The translations under genes were made by a program, and so were the position numbers. DNA of 64,000 nucleotides from Mytilus galloprovincialis. Its lineage: Eukaryota; Mollusca; Bivalvia; Mytilida; Mytilidae. Location: assembly GCF_965363235.1 (NCBI RefSeq), contig NC_134847.1, positions 75,584,268-75,648,267 on the forward strand, given 5' to 3'. Below, piece by piece: positions 32,911-45,033 of the stretch (position 1 is its first letter; every line of letters begins with the position of its first letter). The notes beneath the pieces are model-generated. The model had not been told where the DNA came from. It searched no databases and saw only the letters and a program-made list of their open reading frames with translations.

Positions 32911-33984
32911 GTGAACAAAACAAACAGACACAATAGTTAAAAATGTCAAAAATAGGGGTACAGCAGTCAACATTGTGTTATCATCTTAATCACTATAAAA
33001 ACAACAAATGTAACGAAGAGGCACAAAAAGGCATGCATCAAATTAACATCCTCATTTTGATTATATTATACGATTTTATTTGTTTATGTAAAATGCACCC
33101 ATCAAGGAAGGAGGGTTTTGAGTACTGGAAATGCCTTCAAAGGTAGCAAACATAACTTTCACTTTAAAAGCCATGATATAAAAGAGCTTAGATAGTTGAA
33201 ATGTTGCTCGCTTGGCATAGCATAATCATTAACTTGTCATGAGGATAATGGCATTTTGTCTTTATTTGCTATATAAATCCATTAGTTCAGACATTCTACG
33301 TGATGAGACAGGGGAGCAAGATTCTTGGGTAGAAATCATCGCTCTTTTGATCCCTGTATTCCCTACAGGGGACATTTTTACACTTTATCATCAAATGATT
33401 TCGTGTAGTAGTAGATAATCTGTTATGATTCTACTGCACCTTTAGTAATCTTACTTAAATCGAAAGTCAAAAGATGTTCGATTACGAAATGCTTTGAAAT
33501 ATTCCTGTGTGTATGTTAACCTAGTTCCAATATGACTCTCAGTTCCAAAGATATTTTTTTCTATCAAAAAAAATGAAAAAATGGTTGTCAACAAACTACA
33601 GGCTTAACGGTTTAGAATATGTATTAGGTCACTTGAAGTAGATAAATTAAGAGCATTCATTATTGAACGCATGAGTAAAGTGTTCTTTTTTTCATAAAAA
33701 GTGTTTATGTATGTATAACTTTTGTGTTTCCTCTTCATAATGCACTCAATATTCTTTTAATTTTCTGACTCGAAAGGGTTTATATAGTTTAACCCCGTCA
33801 GTTTCTCTATTTGCCCATCTATCCAAATGAAACACCCGTCGCATATTTTTCCATGAACTTAAAATCAGAGCATCCTGGTTATCAGTCTTTATGTTAAAAC
33901 ACTTTATCTCGAGATGTTTTATCAATTCCATCGATCCTCAACTTTCTGTTAACTTTAGGCTTTACCGTGTGATGCTTTTTCAGA

Positions 33985-34545
33985 TAAAGGATTTTCTTAT
34001 CCCAGGAATAGATTACCTTAGCTGTATTTGGCACAACTTTTTGGAATTTTGAATCCTCAATGCTCTTCAACTTTGTACTTGTTTGGCTTTATAACTATTT
34101 TGATTTGAGCGTCACTGATGAGGATTATGTAGACGAAACGCGCGTCTGGCGTACTAAATTATAATCCTTGTACCTTTGGTAACTGTTTACACCACTGGGT
34201 CGATGCCACTGCTGGTGTACGTTTCGTCCCCGAGGGTATCACCAGCCCAGTAGTCAGCACTTCGATGTTGACATGAATATCAATTGTATGGTCATTTTTA
34301 TAAATTTCCTGTTACAAAACTTTAAATATTTAAAAAACTTAGGATTTACGTATCTCAGGAAAAGATTACCTTAGCTGTATTTTAGCACAACTTTTTGGAA
34401 TGTAGGTCCTCAATGCTCTTCAACTTTGTATTTGTTTGGCTTTATAACTATTTTGCTCTGATCGTCACTGATGAGTCTTATGTAGATGAAACGCGCGTCT
34501 TGCGTATTTTATTTTAATCCTGGTACCTATGATAACTACTAGCAC
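33985..34545 (-). repeat. GCGCGTTTCGTC-family, about 1.6 reversed units
   Basis: Reverse-complement copy of the unit in the 22,762-24,372 array: GACGAAACGCGCGTCTGGCG near 34,133, CGTTTCGTCCCCGAGGGTAT near 34,220, then the start of a second unit ending near 34,545. Confidence 0.8.
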
Positions 34546-35834
34546 TGGTCAACTTTCCGAATACAGATATATTCTAACGCACACGATTCATGAAATTTAT
34601 TTTGTATTTTTTCCTCGGGAACAGTAATAAGAGCTTCCTGAAATTTGATATAAGGCTTCAATGATATAATTTAAATGTGATTAGTTTCGGACTCTTCGCT
34701 TATTAAATTCGTTTTGATCGAACATTCATACCTTCTACTACGTTAAGTACAATGTATGAAATTTGTTATGTATTTTCTTCTAGATAATTGGAAATTAGAA
34801 TATCCTAAATTTTTGTTAATATGCTATAATGTGTCTTACATTTTTTCCAAAGCTCTTTTCATCAAATTGTTAATGTTCAACGCTTAATGTTCTACTTGTT
34901 ACAATGTTGCATTCACTATTTTGTTGAATAACGCTGGTTCCTCATGCTTATTTCAAAAGTTTTGAGACATTTTACGAAAATGGTTTTTTTTTTCAAATAG
35001 AAGTTGTAGTTACATTGCCGTTAGTAACGGTGACTGTTAGTTAGATTAGATTTTCATAGAAAGAATTATCTGAATTGATAATAGGTAATTCTTGTAATTT
35101 TTTTACGGGGGAGACCAATGTTCAAAATACAAATAACCAGCTGAGTGAAGATCATTGTAAGAATATTAAAACGATTCGTTGGTTTTAAGGACTATTTAGG
35201 TAATCGTCGAAAATACATTTCTTTTAAATGAAATACAGTATATGGTTACGAAAACTATCCACTAAATACAAGAAGTGAACGACTATACATATCATCATAT
35301 AGTATTATCAATTAACCCGTATACTGTATAGTAAGTATCATCTTGAATGTCGAGCATCATTAAAATTAAAGCAATTAAAAAGGAAAAAATAAACGAAGTG
35401 ATGTGTATTTCACAAATTATTGAAAACCAATTACGACGGAAAGAATCTCACGAGATCCACTTGACAGCCTGATATCTTTGATATGTTTTTTTCTAACATT
35501 GTTTATTCAAATTCTGATCCGATTAAATTTAATTGTGTTCAAACAGTATAAATCTATTGCCAGTTGAAGGATCGATAATAGCACACCAGGTCTCCTACAA
35601 TCAATTGAACATCGTAATACTTTTGTCTCTTTTATTTTACATATCAGTATTGTCGAGATAAAACTAATACAATGTAATCAAGGTGGGCGACTCAAGACAC
35701 ACTACAATTAAACTGTTATAGAATAGAAATGTACAGTTATCAATTCAATCTAAAAAGCAGGACGAACATGAGTATTTGATATTTTGAAAATGACGGCAAG
35801 TAAAGCTAAATGAAATAAGAAAAAGTCATGATGA

Positions 35835-36030
35835 AAAGTAAAATCACAAAAACACTGAACTCCTAGGAAAATTCAAAAAGGAAAGTCCCTTATCAAATGA
35901 CAAAATCGAAAGCTCAAACACATCAACCGAATGAATAACAACTGTAATATTTCTGACTTGGTATAGGCATTTGCTTATGTAGATTGAACCTGGTTTTATA
36001 GCTAGCTAAACCTCTCACCTGTATGACATA
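35835..36030 (-). repeat. Dispersed repeat, GTAAAATCACAAAAATACTG family
   Basis: Diverged copy of 32,655-32,910, with AAAGTAAAATCACAAAAACA, TTTCTGACTTGGTATAGGC and GGTTTTATAGCTAGC in the same order. Confidence 0.6.
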
Positions 36031-37419
36031 CGCATCGAATTTCCAAAATATGATATAACAACTGAAATCAACAAATTCAGAGATAAACTGTATATTGAAA
36101 GTCAAATTTCGAAACACCATATTTGTTTCGATCCAGTCACTCTAGGTCATGAGAGACACGTTTGAGGAGTGTTTTATGTCTGTGTAAAGAAACTTTAACT
36201 TCAAGGTCAACAATTTCTCATGTAAACTGTAGGGATGAGGACACATTTTAGAACCATTTTAGAAAAATCAAAATGCAAGTGTGTAACTGTCATTTGTCAA
36301 TGTAAAAAAGTCATTTTCCTTAAACTTTAAATGTCGTACAATGTTATATAATCTCTCTCTTAAATTGATTTACTATAAATTGAAATTGATGCATATTGCC
36401 TTGATCATATATATGGCCTTTTAATATAACACATAAATGGCGCAATATCATGATTAAATTCAATCTTAGTAGACAGAAGTGAATCATAACGGAAAGTAAT
36501 GAATGATAAGAATTAATGTATACTAGTCTCGCCTGTCTGGTGACATTACTTTTGTAATCGTAATTAAAGAATTTTAGAACGTAGAGCGCCAATGAAAATT
36601 TTAACCAATTATCGCAGCTCACTCAATATATTAATGTGATAATGCAAGCGGTCTACTAAACACATGGTCCTGTTCTATAAGTTTTTTTATTATCTCTATG
36701 TATGCCAATAAGCGAATAACATTGTAAAGATATTATGCACAATATAGTTGGTATGCGTATAATATATTCAATATGGTTGTATTCCGTACAGTATCTTGAC
36801 TTATTTTGTATGATAGCATTATCCCATGCATGCTGTTGAAATGAAACCAAGTCACGTGATATATGTTTAAATATGCAACCATCTTGGCAAAATACAATAC
36901 AGCACAACCATTTGCATAGCAATGCAGAACAATAAACAATACACTAAACAATTGTGGTTGTGTTTCTCAATAGAAGTTGGTCTTGGTGCACCCTTTCAAT
37001 AATGTTGCTGAAAAGTAAAATCACAAAAATACTGAACTCTAGATAAAAATCAGTCACATATATTTGTCGTTCAATGTATATACAAACAATTTTAAAATTT
37101 CACGTGGACAATGTTCGTATACAGGGTTAAAATATCAAAAGTATATAAGAATTAATTTCAGAAAAAAGACCGTGATTTAAAATAATTCAAAAGTTATATA
37201 GAATTTATAAGAATCCACAAATAGTTCATTTTACTACGCGATTGAAAATTGTTGACGTTTTTGGTTCAACGTATTTTGTAAGTCCTAATAGAAATATATC
37301 ATAATGACATATAATAGAACAATATCATACTGACTGGATCTTTTAAAGTACAGAGTCACGTTATAAGAACCAAGAAACACAAAAAGTCGGATATACAAAA
37401 CACACCAGCAAAAAAATGA

Positions 37420-37920
37420 AAAATAATACAAACACATTGACGGGATGTTTAAGTACCGTGCCACGTTAAATGGATATCACATAAAACAATCCATCAGTTA
37501 AAGTTATATTAATAATAGAACAAAGGCAAATGAAAAAACAATATAACACGTTGTTTAGATGATAAAAGAAAACAACATCAGAACGCAGAATCTATACATC
37601 AAGACCATCATGTATCATTTGAGAAGTTGATACGGAATATTTATCAACAAGGTCTTGGTACCTTCCGATGAACTTTTTTTTTAGAAAAAGGACGAGACGT
37701 TCTTTGACATACCCCTGGTTCATCAACTTTCTACTTAGACACTGATGATGTTTTACAAAGTCTGAGTAGAAGTGCAAGCTCTTGAATATCGAATAAGTTG
37801 AGAAATATATATCCCATATGCAGGTGAAGTTGGCATATTGCTAATAAGGTGGGGGGAATTTAAAATTTCAAAATTAAAATCGTCTCGTTTGTCATAGATT
37901 CTGGTATTGAGATGACTGTG
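37420..37920 (-). pseudogene. Reverse-transcriptase element relic (C-terminal region)
   Basis: Minus-strand DNA encodes, over several frames, the end of a reverse-transcriptase polyprotein: RIYDKRDDFNFEI, then PTSPAYGIYISQLIRYSRAC, then SRKLMNQGYVKERLV and GRYQDLVDKYSVSTSQM (frame 37,592-37,777). The same layout of KIYDKRDNF, ISQLVRFARVCNN and TEKLLHHGFRYHK is found at 59,067-59,710. The pieces are in different frames, so it is dead. The family is common in invertebrates; I cannot assign it safely (Penelope-like is one option). The catalytic YxDD part is absent. Confidence 0.7.
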
Positions 37921-39037
37921 TAAGATATAAGTCTAAAGATGAGGCAGAGGAAGCCGTGTCTGTTGTTTCTTTAATTTCTAGTTCTTGGAAAAAACCCTTA
38001 AACACGATTTAGTTTTTTAATTTCAGTTTTTACTTTGGAGGCTCTAAACGTCAATTTCACAGCGTTTCTGTATACAAAGAATTACATACACACTGTATAT
38101 GTCTATTTGTTTAAACAAGACATGCATGCATTGGTTATAAGTATTCTCTATCGTATGGACTGACTTGTACGTGGTCAACCTGACATCCAGCTGCAACATT
38201 CAAGCTAAGAAACGATATATCTAAAAAAAAAAAAAAAACAAATACCCAGTCACGTCCGGACAGAAGAGTTACGTTAAGTCCCATTGTCAGTGTTGAAAGG
38301 GTACCACACTGTTTTTAGGGTCTAAACAAATATTTGACTATTTGCATCAGCGAAGAGTAAATAAGTATTGCTTTATAATCATCTATAGACTTACGGATAA
38401 GGCTGCATAACATACCTTAGAATTCTCTTGAGAGTTTCATAAACACAGTATTGCTCCCGGTATATAAACATTTCCTGTCATTACCATATGTTATAGAAGA
38501 ATTTATGTAACTACTGTTATCCTCACTTGTCAAACGGATTCGATAAAAAAAAGAAATGTTCAATTTATCTAAAAATAAGATGAGACAGGATTGTTCAGTC
38601 AACACGACAAGAGATTGATTGTCTTCAGTTAATTGTAACTGAAATAATCAGGTTAATGAACGTTTAACTTAGTTCTATCCATGAATGTGTCAGAAAGAAA
38701 AAAATATGTTTCACATGTTAATTTTCATTCTTTTAACATAATACATTGAGCTTGTTTTGTGTTACGTTGGATTGTTTTTTGATTGGCGTAAACCCTAAGG
38801 AACTTTAAGTAAATGACAATCATATTAGATATATATGAGACAGATGTTCAAGGTTTTTTTATATTTCGCCATTCATAGTTCGTACCTTGATTATAGAAAA
38901 AGTGTGCCAATCTTCGCCCCTGTGTATTGAATGGTTAATATCCTAAATTTAATACATCTTTTTAATCAAATTGTAAACTTGGTATCTAAGATTAAAAATT
39001 ATATTCACAAAAAAAATGCGTAAAGAAATAGATTAGA

Positions 39038-39446
39038 ATATCGCTATTTTACGACATTTTCCTTTGATTTTACTGACTGATAATTTCCTTTCTAAGCGGA
39101 GTCGAGTGATATGAAAATAATCGCTAGAAACTAAGGGCGACTTGGTGTTGCTAATGAAATTGACAACGGCGTCATAGGTAAAATAGCGATAAACAGATTA
39201 TCATTAGTCATCTCGATGAGCCGGGACGGCGAAAGCGAGACAAGCAATCGAGTTGAGATGACCAATGATAATCTGTTTATCGCTTTTTTACCTATGAAGA
39301 CGTTGTCAATTTCATGTCAATTTCATTAGCAACGCCACACGCGTCCTTAGTTTCTAGCGATAATTGTACATCTCAAGCGAGTAGCATGATACGAAAAACT
39401 ATCACAAAAAAAAATCAAAGGACAAATGCACAAAATAGCGATAATC
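39038..39446. mobile_element. Foldback MITE, about 409 bp
   Basis: Imperfect palindrome along its whole length. Ends ATATCGCTATTTTACGACAT and AAATAGCGATAAT are mirrored, as are CGCTAGAAACTAAGG / CCTTAGTTTCTAGCG and the central GATAAACAGATTATCATT / AATGATAATCTGTTTATC arms. The middle is GC-rich, with GGGACGGCGAAAGCGAGAC. No gene inside. Confidence 0.8.
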
Positions 39447-40163
39447 TTTAATTATCTAATATACCGCCAATTTGAGAAAATTCGTTTAAATAAAAAATAA
39501 ACTTCCCATTTTAATGAAACCGTTATACAAAATTCCCGAAAGGAATTTATGTCTTTGTCGAAATATTCTTTTATTTTTGTTTTCCGTGTCTTTCGTTTGT
39601 AGTAACTTATGAAAATTATGATGCCCTTGTTACATTTTGGTCAATGTGAATTGATTACTGGGCATGCGCAATGCGCAGTGTACTATTGGATCAGGAAGAC
39701 CTACATTTTGGGCTTAAATTGTTGTGTCTGCAGGGTTACTTTCTGAATGTTTGACCAACATATATTACTTTATATGTCCTTCTACTTCAATAGAAATACA
39801 AAGAAGTATGAAGTGTGTAAAGCATCCACTGGTAGTTTTAATTAACATAGTTTAATTTGAAAGTTATAGTGGATTTGGCTCTTCTTTTTCGTTTTGCCTT
39901 TATATTAGAGGTAACGAAACACAATCTCGTTTGTATTGCTACTTATATATATAAGTCCCAGTTTGTCCTTCAAAATGGAGCAAAACCTCATCGGTACTGT
40001 AAGTTTGAAAACACCAGTTAATTCGGCATATTTTGTAAGATGATAAGTTAAATTGATTTATGTACTTCATTATATTGTTTGCTTGACTTCTTTTGATTAA
40101 TCGAACTCGAAGAGTTAATAAAATTGTAAGTATCTGAGACAATTTGTTTTCTAATATTTTCAG

Positions 40164-40284
40164 GAAAAGTTTGACTTAGGAGAAATAATGATCTCATTAT
40201 GTTACTTACCAACTGCAGGAAGACTTACACTGACCATTATCAAGGCCAGAAACCTTAAGGCAATGGACATTACTGGTTCTTCAG
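40164..40284 (+). CDS. syt: Synaptotagmin exon 3 (start of C2B)
   Basis: Residues 287-326 plus one base. It is preceded by a TATTTTCAG acceptor and followed by G|GTAATT. It encodes [20 protein letters not shown], the standard opening of a synaptotagmin C2B, and ends in [10 protein letters not shown] just before the calcium-binding DPY. D321 is a calcium ligand. Phase 0 in, phase 1 out, matching its neighbours. Confidence 0.93.
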
Positions 40285-40579
40285 GTAATTTGAATCATCG
40301 TAGCAAACGCTACTTTTAATGACTAGTTCATATATCAAGATTATATAGAAGTGTCGCTATAATCGTTATCAGTTTCTACTGTTCTAGAACATAACATTCT
40401 TCATGAAAAAAAGCCGGTAAGCGGTCATTGAAGTTTATTTCAAGATACAGTTATTGTATTGGCATTAAAAAAGAATAATAATAGAACACTCATTTGAATT
40501 CTTCTGAAACATCTCTCCGCATACATGATACATGAAGTGTGAATGAACATGTGCATACTTAATTGCATATAATAGAGTA

Positions 40580-41364
40580 GTCCAAATAATTATGACGTCT
40601 GGCAAGGCTATTATATTTTTTTCTGGGATGCCTTCCTACGACGTCATAACGCTGAAGCCATTTTTTACGTCTGGAATTTGAGAGCAAATTTTGGGGGGAA
40701 CTTTGACACCTGATTTTGACAAGAAATTTTCATTGCCGGTTAGAAATTTTTACGTAGTTACAAAGTCCTACCTTTTTGTGCTTATTGGTGTAAAATATTT
40801 CCAGAAATATCCAAAAGAAAGGATTAAATAAGATACGATTCCATTTGAAGTGGGGGAAGTTTTATTTTGTTTGGAAATGATTTCCCACAATTACCAACGA
40901 AACGTCACTTCCGGTGAATATAAAATTTAAAATCCGTTAAAATTTGACAGACCCGAATTTCCGGATAATGTAAATCGAACGTTCCGAAAATTCAAATCGA
41001 TTAAAATTTAACGGATTTCAAATTTTATATTCACCGGAAGTGACGTTTCGTTGATAATTGTGGGAAATCATTTCCAAACAAAATAAAAATTCCCCCGTTT
41101 CAAATGGAATCGATTTAATCCTTTCTCTTGGATATTTCTGGAAATATTTTACACCAATAAGCACAAAAAAGGTAGGACTTTGTAACTACGTAAAACTTTC
41201 TAACCGGCAATGAAAAATTCTTGTCAAAATCAGGTGTCAAAGTTCCCCCCAATATTTGCTCTCAATTTCCAGACGTAAAAAATGGCTTCAGCGTTATGAC
41301 GTCGTAGGAAGGCGTCCCAGAAAAAAATTAAAATAGCCTTGCCAGACGTCATAATTATTTGGAC
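40580..41364. mobile_element. 785-bp foldback element in synaptotagmin intron 3
   Basis: Nearly perfect palindrome with arms of about 370 bp (40,580-40,950 and 41,000-41,364). The ends are GTCCAAATAATTATGACGTC and its reverse complement, flanked by TA on both sides (40,578-40,579; 41,365-41,366). TA duplication and terminal inversion suggest a non-autonomous Tc1/mariner-type element. A transcript across this intron would form a long RNA hairpin. Confidence 0.88.
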
Positions 41365-41366
41365 TA

Positions 41367-42159
41367 ATAATAGAGGAGATATCACGAAATTGCAAAAATA
41401 GTAAAAGTATTCATGACTTCCAAAATATGATATTTTTTATTGATAACTGCTCAGGTGAAAGTTATCTTGAAACTTTAGTGTAGAAAAGTCAAATGTGATG
41501 TCACAATGATGTCGAAACTGACATATTTGACAAGGAATTGCCAAACTACGAATCGTACTTGGTCAAAATAGATGTGAACAAAGGATCTACTCAAAGTGAT
41601 CTTTTACACACATTTGAACATACAAACAGTGATATAGATCCTACATGTAATATTGAAACGTAATAACACAACACTGTCTATCAAATATTGTGACTTTTTG
41701 CTTAAGATTGGTGATGGAAGAAAATCCAGATGGGCGATTGGGACGGACATAAGTTATTTAGTGTTTATTGTATTTTACACCTTTATTGAATACTGCTGTA
41801 TATTATTGCCATATTTCGTTTAGTATACAGCCTTTGCTCATACCTAAGTATTTCTGACAAGATCTTAAAATGATGGTATTTTGACATAGTTTTCAGTTTG
41901 CACTAAATTCAAGAAGATTGAAGCTAGCTAGGCATTCTTCAAACCAGAATACAGTTTAAAAAAAATCGCCTTTTTTTATGTGAGACAAATTTCACAAAAT
42001 TAATATAAATTGTTTTTTGTGACAGAATGAGGTCTGGTGAACATGAATTTAATTTCGTAAATCTATAATACTTTTGTATTGTTAAATTGAAGTGGTCAAA
42101 AGAGGAGCAATCATTACAATTATATCAACCCAAAATGAAAATTAATCAACTTTTTACAG
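41367..42159 (+). other. Remainder of synaptotagmin intron 3
   Basis: AT-rich, with no further repeat or exon that I can name. It ends CAACTTTTTACAG at 42,159. Confidence 0.6.
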
Positions 42160-42331
42160 ACCCATATGCCAAAGTTTCATTGATGTGCGAAGGAAAAAGA
42201 ATTAAGAAGAGAAAAACTTCTGTTAAGAAGTGTACTTTGAGTCCTGTTTATAATGAAGCTATGGTGTTCGATGTTCCAAGAGAAAACGTTGATGACATTC
42301 ATATGGTGATCAAGGTCATTGATTATGACAG
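42160..42331 (+). CDS. syt: Synaptotagmin exon 4 (middle of C2B)
   Basis: Completes D327 and encodes residues 328-383 plus two bases. It includes [11 protein letters not shown], the polybasic stretch KKRKT (342-346) that binds phosphoinositides and SNAREs in the family, [14 protein letters not shown] and the second calcium loop IDYD (D381, D383). The donor is AG|GTATGT. The open frame around it (42,087-42,395) overruns both splice sites. Confidence 0.93.
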
Positions 42332-43101
42332 GTATGTCGGTAGGGGTACAACTAATAATTTAAAACTTTTCTTTAAATGCTTTCTGGCAAAATAAAGATA
42401 GTTGTATGGTTTATACATTTGCAAAGTTTCTCATCAACAGGTTTTGTTATTTATCATAAGAAAATGCCTGCATCAAGGCAGGAATATGGCAATCAATTCG
42501 TTTGATGTGATTCTAGCTTGTGTTTTAGCCATTTGAGTAGGAATTTTCCGTTTTGAATTTTTCCACGGACTTTTTTGTTTTGTGATTATATTATTTATAT
42601 GTTTGATTCAATCCAACATAGTCAGTATTATATATTCAATGTTTTGTTAACATTTTGGTTTTACGTGCCATATTGTGTTACATAAATACTACTTATTGAT
42701 ATATGTTTTCCTTATTCTTTGATTTGTGTACTTTACATTAATATTAAAAAATGAAATCTTTGTAACATATATGTTTAATGACCAGTATAATATTTGGAGC
42801 ATTAGAAACTGATTACTTTTATAGATGCGGGAATATGTTTATATGTGTCAGTTGTTTAAGAATTTAATGCAAGGTTCATGAATATTTATTTCAAAAGTAA
42901 ACTAAAAAAAAACATTCCAAGGACAATCCAAAACAAAAAGTCCTTTATCATTTCAAAATCAAAAGCTCAAAACTGTTAAAAAAATGTCTAATTAATTTGT
43001 AATAAAAAGATGGGAAAAGAAATACAGGCAGATATAGCATATGGTGTAGCATTCTAATGTTTTCATTGGATATGCCGATCACGTGTTTCAAAGGTTATTT
43101 T

Positions 43102-43571
43102 AGGTGTCAGACCACCAATTACTCCCTCCAATTTAGAACGTATGTAAAAGTAGTCCTACTTTGACACAAAATAGTGCTTTTGATGTCATTGTTTACTTAA
43201 ACTAACCAACAAATTTGCAGAAATGAAACTTTTGGTGAAAGGGAAATATATTTAGACCATTTTGAGCCAAAATTCACTTGTCTATGAGTTTGCATTAAAA
43301 ATTCAGGATTAATGCGCTACATAGTACACTAATTTAAGATTTCCAGAAAACCGGGAGTTATTTTGGTAGTACCTGTCTTTTCAAAAAAAGGAATTTGTTA
43401 CAAGACTTTAAACATTGGTTGAAAATTTTCATGTAGGAAGGTGATACATGTACAATTCAGGATATACCTGGTTTCCTTGAAGTTAAACTTAAGGTAAAAT
43501 ATTTAGAAAGCTGTGAAAATTGCAAAATTTGGTTGAACAGATAGGGATTTTTAATTGGTGGTCTGACACCT
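43102..43571. mobile_element. TIR element of 470 bp in synaptotagmin intron 4
   Basis: Perfect 20-bp terminal inverted repeats: AGGTGTCAGACCACCAATTA at 43,102-43,121 and its reverse complement at 43,552-43,571. No protein inside. The flanks TTATTTT and TTTACGC do not give a clear duplication. Confidence 0.8.
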
Positions 43572-44349
43572 TTACGCATCTGACGCCTTGTTTTTATTTT
43601 ATGTGTATTGACGCTATGTTTCTATTTATATGTATACTGATGGTCAATATAAAAAAATCTTGCTAAATTTAGATTTATGACGTCATGACGTCACACATAA
43701 CAAACATCGAGAAAAAGTGCCGCAGCAGACGAAAAGGAAATTTGCAAGTTGAACAGGAGATATCAAGATTTTTTTGTCAAATGCAAACTCTGAGAATACA
43801 AAAAGCTAATGAAACAAGATATGAAGTTGCTAAAAGAATATTGATAAAGTTATTGCAAACAGCAATTTGAAAATACAAAGAAAAAATATTAAATGCTGTT
43901 TTCCAAATATATTATTTACAAATGTAATATGAAAATAAAGGACTTCCACTCGTCTTCGGCCAATATATTTAGAACAATGCTATATATAACGTATTGACCT
44001 CGTCAAAAGTCCCTAATTGATAAGTATCGTGTCATAAAGAAATTCTAGCATACTGATCACTTGTTCCTCGTTGTAGAATGCTTATAGTTTTGTTCACTAT
44101 TACCAAAATATACCATTAGGTATCTGAATGCAAGGACTGCGTATGCTACCATTTAACAATACAATTATTAACACTATTTTGTTTTCTAAGAAAATTTTAC
44201 TGAAATCGCAAACTTTACAAATTAACACTTTTTCCAGCATACCAGGCTAGGAATTTTCAACGACCTCCCTTTTTTTCCCTTTTTCTCTTTTGCTTTCCAA
44301 TATCTAGAACTGACAATACAACTTTTGTATTCTAAATATTCGAGGTTTG

Positions 44350-44515
44350 AAATTTTGTATTTGCGCCAGACGCGCGTTTCGTGTACAAAAGACTCATCAG
44401 TGACGGTTCGAATAAAAAAAATAATAGGCCAAATAAAGTACGTAGTTGAAGAGCAATGAGGACCAAAAATTCATAAAAGTGTTGCCAAATATAGCTAAGG
44501 TTATATATTCCTAAG
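44350..44515 (+). repeat. GCGCGTTTCGTC-family fragment
   Basis: Plus-strand copy of the first half of the unit: GCCAGACGCGCGTTTCGTG, GACTCATCAGTGACG, then a TTGAAGAGCAATGAGGACC stretch. It lies 90 bp before exon 5. Confidence 0.75.
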
Positions 44516-44607
44516 GTCACTTGTGGGTTTTTAGTGGATATCTAATACTCAATTTCAATGTTTTCTATGTTAAATTGGTTTATATGTGTCAAGTTATTAT
44601 ATTTTAG

Positions 44608-44839
44608 AATTGGCTGTAATGAAGTCATGGGATGTACTGCACTTGGACCTATGTTTGTTGGATTAGCAAGAGATCATTGGTTTGAAATGCTAGAAAATCC
44701 AAGGAAACCAGTTGCTCAATGGTACCCACTTCAGGAGCACGTGCCAATGTGTGCGACCAGTAGCATACCTGTAAACAAATGTAAAACGTGTCATTCTAGA
44801 CAAACTACGATAGATTCAAGTGATGGCAGCACTTTATGA
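44608..44839 (+). CDS. syt: Synaptotagmin exon 5 (end of C2B and tail)
   Basis: Completes R384 and encodes residues 385-460 to TGA at 44,837-44,839. It starts IGCNEVMGCT, giving E389 as fifth calcium-ligand position, as in the 3/6/9/10 group. DHWFEMLENPRKPVAQWYPL includes the WxxL-type end of C2B that supports docking. The last 30 residues are a tail with four cysteines (two as CKTC) and many Ser/Thr, which I do not recognise from other family members. Confidence 0.92.
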
Positions 44840-45027
44840 AGTTTGGTGTTATTGTTATTCTCTACGTGTGCTTACTATGTTAAAACTGTTAATTTATGAT
44901 CCATGTTCATATCATTGATATTTGTATTTATACTTAAGCAATTGTGTTACCTATATTTTAATAGCATTTATCTCGATAATCATGCTAAATCCGTGTTTTT
45001 GTCGTAAACAAATTCTTAAAAACATTG

Positions 45028-45033
45028 AATAAA
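45028..45033 (+). terminator. Candidate synaptotagmin poly(A) signal
   Basis: AATAAA 189 bases after the stop codon. The distance is reasonable for a short 3' untranslated region. Other AATAAA sites occur further on, so a longer transcript is possible. Confidence 0.4.

Larger units (their letters stand above)
17909..40163 (+). other. Synaptotagmin intron 2 (22.3 kb)
   Basis: Runs from GTAAGC to TTTTCAG and separates C2A from C2B. It is filled with repeats and inverted-repeat elements, each listed separately. I saw no additional exon with splice sites matching the phase-0 junction. Stretches without any feature I can name: 20,530-21,885, 24,373-25,081, 25,493-26,640, 27,143-28,435, 30,745-32,654, 32,911-33,984, 34,546-35,834, 36,031-37,419 and 37,925-39,037. 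Confidence 0.8.
42332..44607 (+). other. Synaptotagmin intron 4
   Basis: 2,276 bp, GTATGT to ATATTTTAG. It holds a dispersed repeat (42,410-42,620, plus-strand relative of the 45,735-45,930 family), the TIR element at 43,102-43,571 and a GCGCGTTTCGTC-family fragment at 44,350-44,515. Confidence 0.8.
15818..44839 (+). other. syt: Synaptotagmin gene (3/6/9/10 type), whole locus
   Basis: Five coding exons join to 1,383 nt, 460 residues: 15,818-15,854, 17,088-17,908, 40,164-40,284, 42,160-42,331 and 44,608-44,839. All introns are GT-AG and the phases fit without gaps. Order in the protein: short N-terminus without cysteines (1-17), transmembrane helix (about 18-40) followed by CRRKKK, linker ending in [13 protein letters not shown]2A (about 159-285), C2B (about 287-430) and a cysteine-containing tail. 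Synaptotagmins sit in vesicle or plasma membranes and couple calcium to SNARE-driven fusion. C2A has all five calcium acids (D189, D195, D247, D249, D255); C2B has D321, D327, D381, D383 and E389. The KPELYKQ linker and C2B sequence point to the 3/6/9/10 group, which prefigures a role in regulated secretion and not only fast synaptic release. Which member it is cannot be fixed here. Unseen alternative first exons are possible. Confidence 0.92.

Noticed and set aside
36656..36951. Two overlapping minus-strand frames of 88 and 72 codons
   Set aside because: They are in different frames over the same AT-rich DNA, with no domain and no repeat or splice support.
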